Shown: positions 1-6,860 of the stretch, in pieces
Layout of the letters: each line of letters opens with the position of its first letter
Numbering within the stretch: position 1 is the stretch's first letter
NCBI RefSeq assembly: GCF_020742345.1
Contig: NZ_DYXC01000025.1
Coordinates: 1 to 9,234 of the forward strand
Origin: Enteractinococcus helveticum
Lineage (GTDB): Bacteria > Actinomycetota > Actinomycetes > Actinomycetales > Micrococcaceae
Direction of reading: 5' to 3'
DNA: 9,234 nucleotides
Made by a program: the position numbers and the translations under genes
Notes under the pieces: generated by a model
What the model was told of the DNA's origin: nothing
The model's database searches: none
The model's input: only the letters and a program-made list of their open reading frames with translations

Positions 1-1
1 C

Positions 2-1198
2 CAGTCCCACCACATGACCGACCTGTTCATCAAGGGCCCTGATGCACTAAAGCTGCTGAGCGATCTTGGCATCAACAACTTCTCCAACTTCAAACCCAAC
101 ATGGCCAAACAGTTCGTCGCGGTCAACCACGAAGGCTATCTTGTTGGCGACGCCGTACTGGTCTATTTGGAGGAGGGACTCTTCGATCTGGTGGGCTGGC
201 ACATGGTTATTGACTGGGTCCAATACCACGGTGAAACCGGCAATTATGATGTGACCTTTGAACGCGACGCCAGCTCCGCGGTCCGCAAAGGTGATCCGCT
301 GCAGTACCGTTTCGAAGTTCAAGGTCCCGTTGCTGAAAAGCTCATGGAAAAAGTCAGCTCGATTCCAGTTGAGAAAACCAAGTTCTTTGGCATGCTGGAA
401 TTTGAGATTGAAGGTCGCCGTATCCCGGCAATCCGTCACGGAATGGCAGGCCAACCAGGGTTCGAGTTCTGGGGACCGTGGGAAGATTACGACCTGATCC
501 GCAACGCAATCATCGAAGCTGGCAAAGAATTCGATCTGAAACTCGTTGGCTCGGTTGCCTATTCAACCGCCAACGTCGAGTCAGCTTGGGTTCCGTCCCC
601 AACTCCCGCAATCTTCACCGGCAAAGAAACCGAAGAGTACTTGAAGTGGCTGCCGGCCAGCCGCATGGGTTCAATTGCCGGAAGCTTTGATTCCGACAAC
701 ATCGAAGATTTCTACAACACTCCGTTTGAGATCGGCTATGGTCGTCTGATCGACTGGGATCATGACTTCCTGGGACGTGAAGCGCTCAAAGAACGTGCCG
801 AACAGCCACAGCGCACCAAGGTCTCACTGGAATGGAACGCTGAAGACCTAGCAGCGACCCAACGCACCCTGTACGAAGAAGGTACCCCGGCTAAATACAT
901 CACCTTCCCCAAAGCTCGCTACGGTCTCTACCAAGTTGACAGCGTGACAAAAGACGGAAAGATCGTCGGCATTTCGCACGACGCCGGTTATCTAACCAAC
1001 GAACAAGCTTTCATCTCGCTGGCAAGTATTGACACTGAGTTCGCAGAACCCGGTACCGAAGTCGTGCTGGTCTGGGGCGAATCACCAGTCTCCACGAAGC
1101 CTGCAGTTGAACCACACCGCCAAGTGGAAATTCGTGCGATCGTTCAGCCTGCCCCGTACTCACGGTTTGCTCGCGAGTCCTACCGCAAAGACTCCTAA
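2..1198 (+). CDS. THF-dependent O-demethylase, LigM/DesA type (GcvT-like aminomethyltransferase fold), 5' end cut off by window edge
   Basis: Likely transfers the methyl group of a methoxylated substrate to tetrahydrofolate, giving 5-methyl-THF and the demethylated product in the cytoplasm. The visible protein matches the vanillate/syringate O-demethylases LigM and DesA as I remember them: DALKLLSD near the start, KQFVAV, RHGMAGQPGFEFWGP at about residues 141-155 (counting the Met at 14 as 1), then ESAWVPSPTPAIF, GSFDSDNIEDFY, FEIGYGR and a C-terminal VEPHRQVEIRAIV followed by ARESYR. The ATG at 14 is probably internal. The codons before it (2-13) read Q-S-H-H, which continues the family's conserved QSHHM stretch, so roughly 50-60 N-terminal residues should lie before the window. 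metF- and purU-like genes downstream support the THF-linked role. The substrate is unknown: a methoxy-aromatic acid is the family precedent, but another methyl ether, or a different GcvT-family methyl donor, is possible. Confidence 0.85.
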   Translation, partial: QSHHMTDLFIKGPDALKLLSDLGINNFSNFKPNMAKQFVAVNHEGYLVGDAVLVYLEEGLFDLVGWHMVIDWVQYHGETGNYDVTFERDASSAVRKGDPLQYRFEVQGPVAEKLMEKVSSIPVEKTKFFGMLEFEIEGRRIPAIRHGMAGQPGFEFWGPWEDYDLIRNAIIEAGKEFDLKLVGSVAYSTANVESAWVPSPTPAIFTGKETEEYLKWLPASRMGSIAGSFDSDNIEDFYNTPFEIGYGRLIDWDHDFLGREALKERAEQPQRTKVSLEWNAEDLAATQRTLYEEGTPAKYITFPKARYGLYQVDSVTKDGKIVGISHDAGYLTNEQAFISLASIDTEFAEPGTEVVLVWGESPVSTKPAVEPHRQVEIRAIVQPAPYSRFARESYRKDS

Positions 1199-1692
1199 CA
1201 ACGGCGCTACGAGCATACGCAGCTTTGCTAGAAGCCGCGAGTACCAGACTCAACGACAATAAAGTCGCATCGGCGCACAAACGCCATCGTCACTGACCAG
1301 CAGGCCACCAGCAGCATGGATCTCACAAAGCTGGGGAACCTGTTGGTCAGTGACGACCCGCTTTCAGAATACGACCTAGCTGCGACGATCAGCATCCTGA
1401 ACTAACACGATGAGAACACGACCCAAACGTTGGACGGCCACGAGCTGTGCTGCTGCCTCACGGTGGCATCGCTTCCACTGTGATCCAAACTCATTCAAAA
1501 TGACAGGAAATGGCCTCAGGTATACATCGTAGAAACATCGTGGTCACTGGTCTCAGCATTCCACATTTTGTACAGGATGGCTGAGTTTTTGCCGGTGACG
1601 CGGATCGCCCCGTGGCTGCTCTGATTGATCTGACCCGAACGCCAGCTGACCGACGAATTTAGCCTGACCCCCTACTAAAGAATTGAGAAAAA
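1199..1692. other. Gene-poor gap of about 490 bp between the demethylase and metF
   Basis: No open frame in this stretch gives a recognisable protein on either strand; the short open frames are unlike any family I know. It contains one clear structure, the inverted repeat at 1287-1356. A possible weak promoter lies around 1500-1528 (ATGACA, then TATACA/TACATC about 15-17 bases on), but it is poor. The gap is long compared with the 5-bp spacing of metF and purU. metF-purU may therefore have its own promoter rather than being read through from the demethylase. Confidence 0.6.
1287..1356. repeat. Long imperfect inverted repeat (17-bp arms, 36-nt loop) after the demethylase gene
   Basis: Positions 1287-1303 pair with 1340-1356. 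Sixteen of 17 positions are Watson-Crick and the remaining one is a G-U pair in RNA. Inside the loop, CCAGC at 1308-1312 can pair with GCTGG at 1330-1334, which extends the stem after a small internal loop. It starts 88 bases after the demethylase stop. There is no T-tract after the 3' arm, so it is not a standard intrinsic terminator. It could be an mRNA-stabilising or processing hairpin, an operator, or a relic of a small mobile element. Confidence 0.6.
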
Positions 1693-2553
1693 GTGGCACA
1701 ACCACACCCCACAACATTGTCTTTGATGGATGATTTCTCATTAGAGATCACTGGCAAAGACTCCGACGCCGTCGTTGCGGCACAAGCTGACATCCCGGCT
1801 GACACCCGCATCAACGTTACCTTCCTAGGAAATGAAGACCTAGAAACACGGGTTACGGCTGCCAAAGCGGTGCGTGATGCCGGATTCATTCCAGTACCAC
1901 ACCTGGCGGCTCGTCGCATCACCTCAACTGATGAATTTCGACAGATCCTATCTACACTGCAGGATCTGGGCTTGTCTGAGCGGTTGTTTTTGATCGCCGG
2001 GGATCCCGCAACACCGCACGGCCCATATGAAGATGCCTTGGCGCTGATCAATACCAATGAGCTGTCGGACTACGGCGTTCGCGAGGTCGGTATCTCCGGC
2101 TATCCCGAAGGTCATCCTGACGTGTCGAATGCTGTCCTCGATTCAGCCTTCGTGGACAAGTTTAACGCCCTCAAAGAGCAATCCCTTGAACCTGTAGTCA
2201 TCACGCAGTTCGCATTCGACGCCACTGCGGTCACGTCCTGGGTTCGGCAGGTACGGACACACGGCTATAACGGTCAGATTCGCATCGGTACTCCAGGACC
2301 AGCCGGCATTAAACGTCTCCTGTCATATGCGCGCCGCTTCGGTGTGGCTTCCTCAGCTGGCATCGTCAAAAAGTACGGGTTCTCACTGACAAACTTATTA
2401 GGAACTGCCGGCCCAGATAAGTTCATTCTCGACATGCAGCACGAATTGGATCAAGACCCTACGCTGGGCAATCTAGCAGTACACTTCTATACGTTTGGCG
2501 GTCTACAGGCCACCGCTCAATGGGTCCAAGAATTCAAACAAAAGAGTCGGTGA
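1693..2553 (+). CDS. metF: Methylenetetrahydrofolate reductase, short type found with O-demethylases
   Basis: In this setting it would oxidise 5-methyl-THF made by the demethylase to 5,10-methylene-THF, the reverse of its usual biosynthetic direction, using a flavin in a TIM-barrel fold. The 286-residue sequence shows the family landmarks in order: SLEITGKD at about residues 16-23, where the Glu probably matches the catalytic Glu of the FEFFP motif; NVTFLGNEDLETR; AGFIPVPHLAARR at about 63-75; LFLIAGDPATPHGPY at about 97-111; and EVGISGYPEGHPD. The GTG at 1693 is preceded by purine-rich GAGAAAAA but no strong Shine-Dalgarno sequence. The ATG at 1726 is an alternative, but would leave almost nothing before the conserved DDFSLE segment. 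purU follows 5 bp after the stop, so the two are almost certainly co-transcribed. A purely biosynthetic (methionine) role is less likely given the neighbours. Confidence 0.85.
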   Translation: MAQPHPTTLSLMDDFSLEITGKDSDAVVAAQADIPADTRINVTFLGNEDLETRVTAAKAVRDAGFIPVPHLAARRITSTDEFRQILSTLQDLGLSERLFLIAGDPATPHGPYEDALALINTNELSDYGVREVGISGYPEGHPDVSNAVLDSAFVDKFNALKEQSLEPVVITQFAFDATAVTSWVRQVRTHGYNGQIRIGTPGPAGIKRLLSYARRFGVASSAGIVKKYGFSLTNLLGTAGPDKFILDMQHELDQDPTLGNLAVHFYTFGGLQATAQWVQEFKQKSR

Positions 2554-2558
2554 ATAGC

Positions 2559-3443
2559 ATGACAGATCGTAGCGACTCCATTGAAAAACTGCAGAACCAT
2601 GCGTGTTTGATCGTCCAAGGTCCTGACTTTGCTGAAGCCGTTGCAACAGTTGCAACCGTGGTCGGTAAATATGCTGCCCGTGTGCTGACATTCGAGCAAC
2701 ATACCGAACCAGGTGAACCCCAAGAACTGTATCAACGTATCGAATTCATCGTCGACGCACTCAACGAAGTCTTCGATGATATTGAGATTGAGTTAAAGCA
2801 GCGGCTGGAACCGTTAGGGCTGACCTGGCAACTGATCAACCGGGCTCGTCCCAAACGCATGGTGGTCCTAGCATCAAAGTCGGATCATTGCCTCAATGAA
2901 CTTCTATGGCGTCAAAACCGAGGTGAATTACCGGTCTCAATCCCGATGGTGATTTCGAACCACCGGGACGTGCAACATTCCGTGGAACAATTCGACATTC
3001 CGTTCCACCATGTTCATTCCCAAGGGCCCGATAAGTCGGCTGCCGAAGCAGAAATTCTCAAACTCATCGGTTCAAAGGCAGACTTTGTGGTGCTGGCACG
3101 TTACATGCAGATCTTGTCCGAGGATTTTCTCGAGCACATCGACGTGCCAATTATCAACATTCACCATTCGTTTTTACCTGCGTTCATCGGTGCGGCGCCT
3201 TACCGTAAGGCCAAGGAACGTGGAGTAAAAATGATCGGGGCGACCGCGCACTATGTCACGACTGACCTCGATGAAGGTCCCATCATCGAGCAAGATATCG
3301 CTCGAGTCGGCCACGCGCACACCGCTGAAGGCATGCAACAACGTGGCCAGTACGTTGAACGAGCGGTCTTGTCGCGTGCAGTGCAATGGCATGCGGAAGA
3401 TCGAGTTATTCGACAGGGAAATCACACCATCGTCTTCGCTTAG
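2559..3443 (+). CDS. purU: Formyltetrahydrofolate deformylase (10-formyl-THF hydrolase)
   Basis: Hydrolyses 10-formyl-THF to formate and free THF in the cytoplasm. In this cluster that closes the cycle by returning THF to the demethylase. Counting from the ATG at 2559 (294 residues, close to the usual 280-290), an N-terminal ACT-like domain covers about residues 1-85 and a formyltransferase-type catalytic domain covers about 100-275. The hallmark INIHHSFLPAF carries Asn200 and His202, and TAHYVTTDLDEGPII carries Asp238, so the Asn-His-Asp set expected of the family is complete. The ending GHAHTAEGM...VLSRAV...GNHTIVFA closely follows E. coli PurU. An ATG at 2520 lies in frame but inside metF, and the extra 13 residues do not look like family sequence. 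The GTG at 2550 is also possible. Weak purine-rich AAAAGAG lies upstream. ACT domains often bind amino acids (Met/Gly control in E. coli PurU); whether that holds here is unknown. Confidence 0.93.
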   Translation: MTDRSDSIEKLQNHACLIVQGPDFAEAVATVATVVGKYAARVLTFEQHTEPGEPQELYQRIEFIVDALNEVFDDIEIELKQRLEPLGLTWQLINRARPKRMVVLASKSDHCLNELLWRQNRGELPVSIPMVISNHRDVQHSVEQFDIPFHHVHSQGPDKSAAEAEILKLIGSKADFVVLARYMQILSEDFLEHIDVPIINIHHSFLPAFIGAAPYRKAKERGVKMIGATAHYVTTDLDEGPIIEQDIARVGHAHTAEGMQQRGQYVERAVLSRAVQWHAEDRVIRQGNHTIVFA

Positions 3444-3458
3444 TAACAGCGTCGGTAA

Positions 3459-3476
3459 AGCGCCACAATTGGTGCT
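3459..3476 (+). terminator. Small hairpin 16 nt after purU, possible weak terminator
   Basis: AGCGCCA (3459-3465) and TGGTGCT (3470-3476) form a 7-bp stem, including one G-U pair, around a CAAT loop. It is placed right after the purU stop. No run of T follows, so efficient intrinsic termination is doubtful. It may only lower read-through into the transporter gene. Confidence 0.3.
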
Positions 3477-3527
3477 CTACCAACGCATGCTTTCTCGACG
3501 ACGGCTGGCGCAAATATAAGATGAACT

Positions 3528-3532
3528 AGGAA
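3528..3532 (+). promoter_or_regulatory. Ribosome binding site supporting a TTG start
   Basis: AGGAA lies 7 bases before the TTG at 3540. This is the best spaced Shine-Dalgarno sequence near the transporter start and is the reason for choosing TTG over later in-frame starts such as the GTG at 3600. Confidence 0.5.
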
Positions 3533-3539
3533 CAGTATT

Positions 3540-4916
3540 TTGAATAACCACACTCATGTCTTAACCACGGACGGTTCAGCCTCAAGAGCTAGAAACGAAG
3601 TGGGAAAAAATCGCCGGTCCCGCAAAGCTGCCCTGGCCGGCTTTCTCGGTGGCACACTCGAATACTATGATTTCTTCATTTACACCACTGCGGCTTCGTT
3701 GGTATTCAACCACGTATTCTTCGCTCCCGGTGATCCGACCGTTGCGCTGATCCAGTCCTTTGCAATTTTTGGGGTCGGCTACGTTTTCCGACCATTGGGA
3801 GCTGTGTTGTTCGGCCACTTGGGTGACCGGTATGGTCGTCGCAATACCTTGGTTATGACTCTGGCGCTTATGGGCGGGGCAACCTTTCTGATTGGTTGTC
3901 TACCCACCTATCAACAAATCGGGTGGTGGGCCCCCGCACTATTGACATTGATGCGAGTTCTGCAGGGTCTGTCTGCCGGTGGGGAGACAGCCGGTGCGGC
4001 ATCCCTGACATTAGAAGAGTCTCCTATTGGCCGACGAGCGTTCTATCCAAGCTTCACTGCATCCGGAATCAACGCTGGAATTGTGCTGGCTTCTTTAGCA
4101 TTCATTCCGGTAGCTGCTATGGAGCAAGAATCTCGTGAAGCTTGGGGATGGCGGATCCCATTTCTGGCCTCGATTGTTGTACTCTTCGTGGCCTACATGG
4201 TGCGTCGTACCTTAGATGAGTCACAAGAGTTCCAAAAAATCCAAAAGACGAAACCGACCAAGCAAAAATCTCGGGCGCCTTTTTGGACGATGTTGAAAAC
4301 CCACCCGATACCGTTTCTGGTTGTGTCACTGATGAGCGTGCAGATCATCGTAAACACTTATATGCAATCCTTTGGGTTGGCGTTCGGAGCACAGATCGGT
4401 ACCGTTGAGGCAAGTACGATGCTCTGGGCCAGTGTTGCCGGTAATGTGGTCGCGATCCTGTCCCAGCCGTTGTGGGCGTTACTGGCCGACAAAATTGGGC
4501 GCAAAAAAGTCTTTATTCCCGGGCAAATTCTCTCAGCTGTCATGGTCTATTTCTTTTTCCACGCAGTGTCAGTCAATAACGTGCCAATGATTTTCTTGAC
4601 GACTTGTCTCATCACAGGGGGCTCCTATGCGGCAACGAATGGCATCTACACAAGCTGGTTCGCGGAACAATTTAATGGCAAGGTTCGCTACACGGGACTT
4701 GCTGTGAGCCTTCAGGTCGGCATTCTCATCGCCGGTTTCTCTCCCGCCCTCGGAACGGCCCTCGTTGACGGCGACATAACGAAATGGGGTATCGCAGCAA
4801 CAGTAGTTTCCGTCGGCATTGGGATCGTTTTGATTGGGGCCATTTTCGCCCGTGAAACATACCAAACCCCATTGGATCAGCTCGGTAATCACCTACCGGA
4901 GCCACAAGACCACTAG
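3540..4916 (+). CDS. MFS transporter, metabolite:H+ symporter (MHS) family
   Basis: Inner-membrane secondary carrier of 458 residues, the usual MHS length, with about 12 hydrophobic segments. After a basic, hydrophilic N-terminus of about 27 residues comes the MHS opening GFLGGTLEYYDFFIYTTAA. The MFS signature GHLGDRYGRRNTL sits between TM2 and TM3 at about residues 93-105. LMRVLQGLSAGGETAGAASL (TM4) follows, and the mirrored LADKIGRKKVF is in the second half. A charged central loop rich in Lys and Gln (about 229-246) separates the two halves. MHS relatives move shikimate, proline/betaine, citrate and dicarboxylates by proton symport. Position after demethylase-metF-purU suggests import of the methylated substrate or a related acid, but this is context only. 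The 96-bp gap to purU leaves room for its own promoter. The TTG start is supported by AGGAA at 3528-3532. Confidence 0.88.
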   Translation: MNNHTHVLTTDGSASRARNEVGKNRRSRKAALAGFLGGTLEYYDFFIYTTAASLVFNHVFFAPGDPTVALIQSFAIFGVGYVFRPLGAVLFGHLGDRYGRRNTLVMTLALMGGATFLIGCLPTYQQIGWWAPALLTLMRVLQGLSAGGETAGAASLTLEESPIGRRAFYPSFTASGINAGIVLASLAFIPVAAMEQESREAWGWRIPFLASIVVLFVAYMVRRTLDESQEFQKIQKTKPTKQKSRAPFWTMLKTHPIPFLVVSLMSVQIIVNTYMQSFGLAFGAQIGTVEASTMLWASVAGNVVAILSQPLWALLADKIGRKKVFIPGQILSAVMVYFFFHAVSVNNVPMIFLTTCLITGGSYAATNGIYTSWFAEQFNGKVRYTGLAVSLQVGILIAGFSPALGTALVDGDITKWGIAATVVSVGIGIVLIGAIFARETYQTPLDQLGNHLPEPQDH

Positions 4917-5136
4917 TGTGAGTCTCCTTAACCTGCCCCTGTATTCGCTTGTACCTGACCTTAAGAGCTCTTGCAAAAACTCTAACGACTGATGAGAAAG
5001 ACGAACGTCTTTAATTTGAGAACCTGGCCGTGTGCAGTGGCGGTGTTGGCAGGTACTTGCAGACGTCCTTGATATACGCCTGACAATGCCTCTTTCATCC
5101 GGCCTTAGAACACGGCTGAGCGCTCTAATTCAGTGA
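4917..5136. other. Intergenic stretch between the MHS gene and the insertion sequence
   Basis: No protein gene is visible. It holds a perfect palindrome, AAGAGCTCTT, at 4963-4972 and the short hairpin at 4997-5012. Removing the element and one target copy would join this stretch directly to the leader of the ABC importer, for an original gap of about 365 bp. Confidence 0.6.
4997..5012 (+). terminator. Short hairpin downstream of the MHS transporter, weak terminator candidate
   Basis: AAAGACG and CGTCTTT are perfect complements around AA, so the usable stem is about 6 bp with a four-base loop. It is followed by TAATTTGAG, which has some T but no clean tract. It lies about 80 bases past the transporter stop. 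The AT-rich stem makes it weak. Confidence 0.3.
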
Positions 5137-5150
5137 CCCGTAATTCAATC
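5137..5150. repeat. Left copy of the insertion-sequence target duplication
   Basis: CCCGTAATTCAATC directly abuts the left end of the element. The right flank at 6716-6729 has the same 14 bases with one mismatch at the second position (CTCGTAATTCAATC); the last 12 are identical. A 14-bp duplication is long but within what is reported for the IS481 family. Confidence 0.8.
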
Positions 5151-5160
5151 TGTTATGTCG

Positions 5161-5207
5161 CAGGAGATCGGTGACGGTTCTGCTTCAGGACATCGGTAAC
5201 AGTTCTG
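5161..5207 (+). repeat. Two tandem terminal repeats at the left IS end, probable transposase-binding sites
   Basis: Two 22-base units at 5161-5182 and 5186-5207 have a 25-base period and share 19 of 22 positions (core CAGGA-ATCGGT-AC-GTTCTG). The same unit recurs in inverted orientation at the right end. Arrays like this inside IS ends commonly serve as multiple transposase-binding sites; that role is inferred here. Confidence 0.75.
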
Positions 5208-5259
5208 GGGTTTGTGGTGATGACACTTCTGAGCGTTGAGAGCGTGGAACGCTGCAGGG

Positions 5260-6681
5260 GTGACGAAATCTAATTCCCCTGTTGATGCCCGTATCCGTCT
5301 TGCGATTGCTGATTGGCCTGATGATGCACCTCGCGGCAGTGTGACCGCGTTTTGTGCTGAACATGGCATCAGTCGCAAAACCTTTTATGCCCTGCGTGCT
5401 CGGGCCCAGCAAGATCGTCAGGCCGCGGTGTTGGAGCCCCGATCTCGGCGGCCGAAGACCTCGCCGACCAAAATTACCAAAGATGTCAAAGATCAAACGG
5501 TGGCGGTCCGTGCAGCACTGGAAGCCTCGGGGTGGGATTGCGGCCCGATCAGTGTGCATGACAAAAATGCTGGCCATGGGCCAACAGCAGTAGCCTCGTT
5601 GGCGCGGATTTTCCGAGAACGTGGCGTGGCTGGGGCGGAACCCAAGAAGAAGCCTCGGGCCGCCTACCGGCGGTTTGTGTATCCTGCCCCCCAATGCGTG
5701 CTGGCAGTTGGATGCCACCGAATATGTGCTGGTGGGTGGGCGAAAGTGTGTGATCTTCCAACTGCAAGATGACCATTCCCGCAAGGCCATCGCCTCACAT
5801 GTGGCCCCGTCTGAAAACGGTGCTGACGCAGTGGCGATAATGCGTAAGGGGATCACTTGTCACTGCAGCCGGGGTACCACAGCGACTGCTGACCGATAAC
5901 GGCACCGCTTTGCATCCGGAACGACGAGGCTGGATCAGCCAACTGGTCGCGTATGCTCAAACCTTCGGCGTGGAACCCATCACCGGAAAGCCTGGCCGGC
6001 CTACGACCCAGGGCAAAATGAGCGCTTCCACCAGACCCTGTTCCGGTGGTTAGATAAACAGCCCTTGGCCGCAACCTGCGCAGAGCTGCAAGTTCAGGTC
6101 GATGAGTTCGATCAGTTGTACAACACCGAACGTGGCCACCAAGCCCTTGCCGGACGGATCACGCCACAACAAGTCTGGGACGCGACCCCGGTGGCTGCCC
6201 CACTGCGGCCAGCGCCACAACCCATCGACCCTGACGTCCCAACGGCAACCCAACCCGAGCAATTGGCCCAGGTGCCAGCCCAGGAAGGCATCACCGATCT
6301 CAGCGTGCTCTGAGAAGCCGCCACCATAACCCCCACGCAGACCACAACTGCTCAGCCCAAGATCACCGGCAGCATTCACAACCCCGCAGCCACCGGCACC
6401 CGACAGCTGCGCGTGTACGCCAACGGCGTGGTCAACTTTGCTGGCACCTTGTTTTCCGTCACCCGGGCCATGGCCAACCGCATCATCATCGCCGACTGGA
6501 ACCCTGATCGGATCATCTTTGCCACCACCGTGGGCGAAATTATCGCTGAATACGCTTGGCCCCAGCCGGCACCAAATACCAAGGCATCACCACCGCCCGC
6601 TACCGATTCCAAAACCAGTCTGTCCAACACAACCGTAGTGTTACCGATGTCCTGAGACATCAAGTGTCACCGAAGTCCTGA
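5260..6681 (+). pseudogene. IS481-family transposase, broken by four frameshifts and one nonsense codon
   Basis: Read through the breaks, this is a DDE (rve-type) transposase of about 470 residues. A helix-turn-helix (GSVTAFCAEHGISRKTFYAL, about residues 26-45) is followed by a basic linker and the integrase core. The catalytic codons are Asp at 5711 (CWQLDATEY), Asp at 5895 (LLTDNGTAL) and Glu at 6020 (QGKNERFHQTLFRW). A C-terminal extension contains RVYANGVVNFAGTLFSV. Breaks: +1 in the six-C run 5687-5692; +1 near GGGG 5871-5874; -1 in AAAA 6015-6018; TGA at 6311-6313 in an otherwise open frame (a C-to-T change from CGA would explain it); and -1 within about 6561-6570, after which the frame reads GTKYQGITTARYRFQNQS. 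The GTG at 5260 is the best start; the TTG at 5236 is also in frame. The last restored stop, at 6679-6681, runs into the terminal repeats, so the true end may be slightly earlier. Confidence 0.85.
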
Positions 6682-6705
6682 TACAAAACTGTCACCAAAG
6701 TCTTG
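6633..6705 (-). repeat. Three tandem terminal repeats at the right IS end, inverted relative to the left pair
   Basis: Read on the minus strand, units lie at 6684-6705, 6659-6680 and 6633-6654, spaced 25 and 26 bases. All share a CA-GAC-T-GGT-ACA core with the left-end units. The innermost copy (CAGGACATCGGTAACA) is identical over 16 bases to the inner left-end unit. The array overlaps the 3' end of the transposase frame. Confidence 0.75.
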
Positions 6706-6715
6706 AGACATCACA

Positions 6716-6729
6716 CTCGTAATTCAATC
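6716..6729. repeat. Right copy of the insertion-sequence target duplication
   Basis: CTCGTAATTCAATC directly follows the right end of the element and matches 5137-5150 at 13 of 14 positions. Confidence 0.8.
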
Positions 6730-6848
6730 GCTGCGTTATCCAAATTCAGCCAGCATTTGCACCCTTTGAAAGCGCCATTGAATCTATCCCACCCAATGAA
6801 TGTACAGTGACTCAGGACACTAAGTGATAGCTGGACTTCCAACTTTCT

Positions 6849-6854
6849 AAGGAG
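6849..6854 (+). promoter_or_regulatory. Strong ribosome binding site for the substrate-binding protein
   Basis: AAGGAG lies 6 bases before the ATG at 6861, a near-consensus Shine-Dalgarno sequence that fixes this start. In the 131-bp leader after the element (6730-6860) I see no convincing promoter; the best pair, TTGAAT at 6778 and TGTACA at 6801, is weak. Confidence 0.75.
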
Positions 6855-6860
6855 CTTTTC

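Larger units (their letters stand above)
5151..6715 (+). mobile_element. Complete but inactivated IS481-family insertion sequence, 1565 bp
   Basis: Limits are set by inverted ends that begin TGT. The left end reads TGTTATGTCGCAGG and the right end, on the minus strand, reads TGTGATGTCTCAAG; similarity continues for about 32 bases through GGTGAC and GTT-TG. Each end abuts a copy of the 14-bp target duplication. A single gene, the broken transposase, fills the interior. By eye the element is richer in G+C than the genes on either side, which fits an outside origin. It lies between the MHS transporter gene and the ABC importer operon, with its transposase in the same direction as both. Confidence 0.85.

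Noticed and set aside
47..454. Open frame of 135 codons on the minus strand inside the demethylase gene
   Set aside because: It lies wholly within a strongly conserved coding region and its product resembles no family. It is a shadow of the + strand gene.
1316..1405. Small + strand ORF of 29 codons (MDLTKLGNLL...) in the empty gap
   Set aside because: No ribosome binding site, no recognisable similarity, and its DNA forms the 3' half of the hairpin. Too short to support as a gene.
2520..2558. In-frame upstream ATG that would extend PurU by 13 residues
   Set aside because: It overlaps the end of metF, adds residues that do not look like the family N-terminus, and 2559 gives the normal length.
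3471..3490. GCTCTACCAAC, resembling the reverse complement of a tRNA D-arm
   Set aside because: Reading the minus strand, I find no matching T-arm, anticodon stem or acceptor stem. At best it is a chance match or a tiny fossil.
5185..5856. Open frame of 223 codons on the minus strand inside the insertion sequence
   Set aside because: It is antisense to the recognisable transposase, including its helix-turn-helix and first catalytic segment. The protein has no coherent motifs.
5161..6705. Regular 25-26-bp repeats that could suggest a CRISPR-like array
   Set aside because: The units are contiguous with almost no spacer, occur in opposite orientation at the two ends, and sit exactly inside insertion-sequence termini.
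6778..6806. Possible promoter TTGAAT - 17 bases - TGTACA before the importer
   Set aside because: The -10 element is far from consensus and nothing else supports it, so I did not list it as a separate feature.
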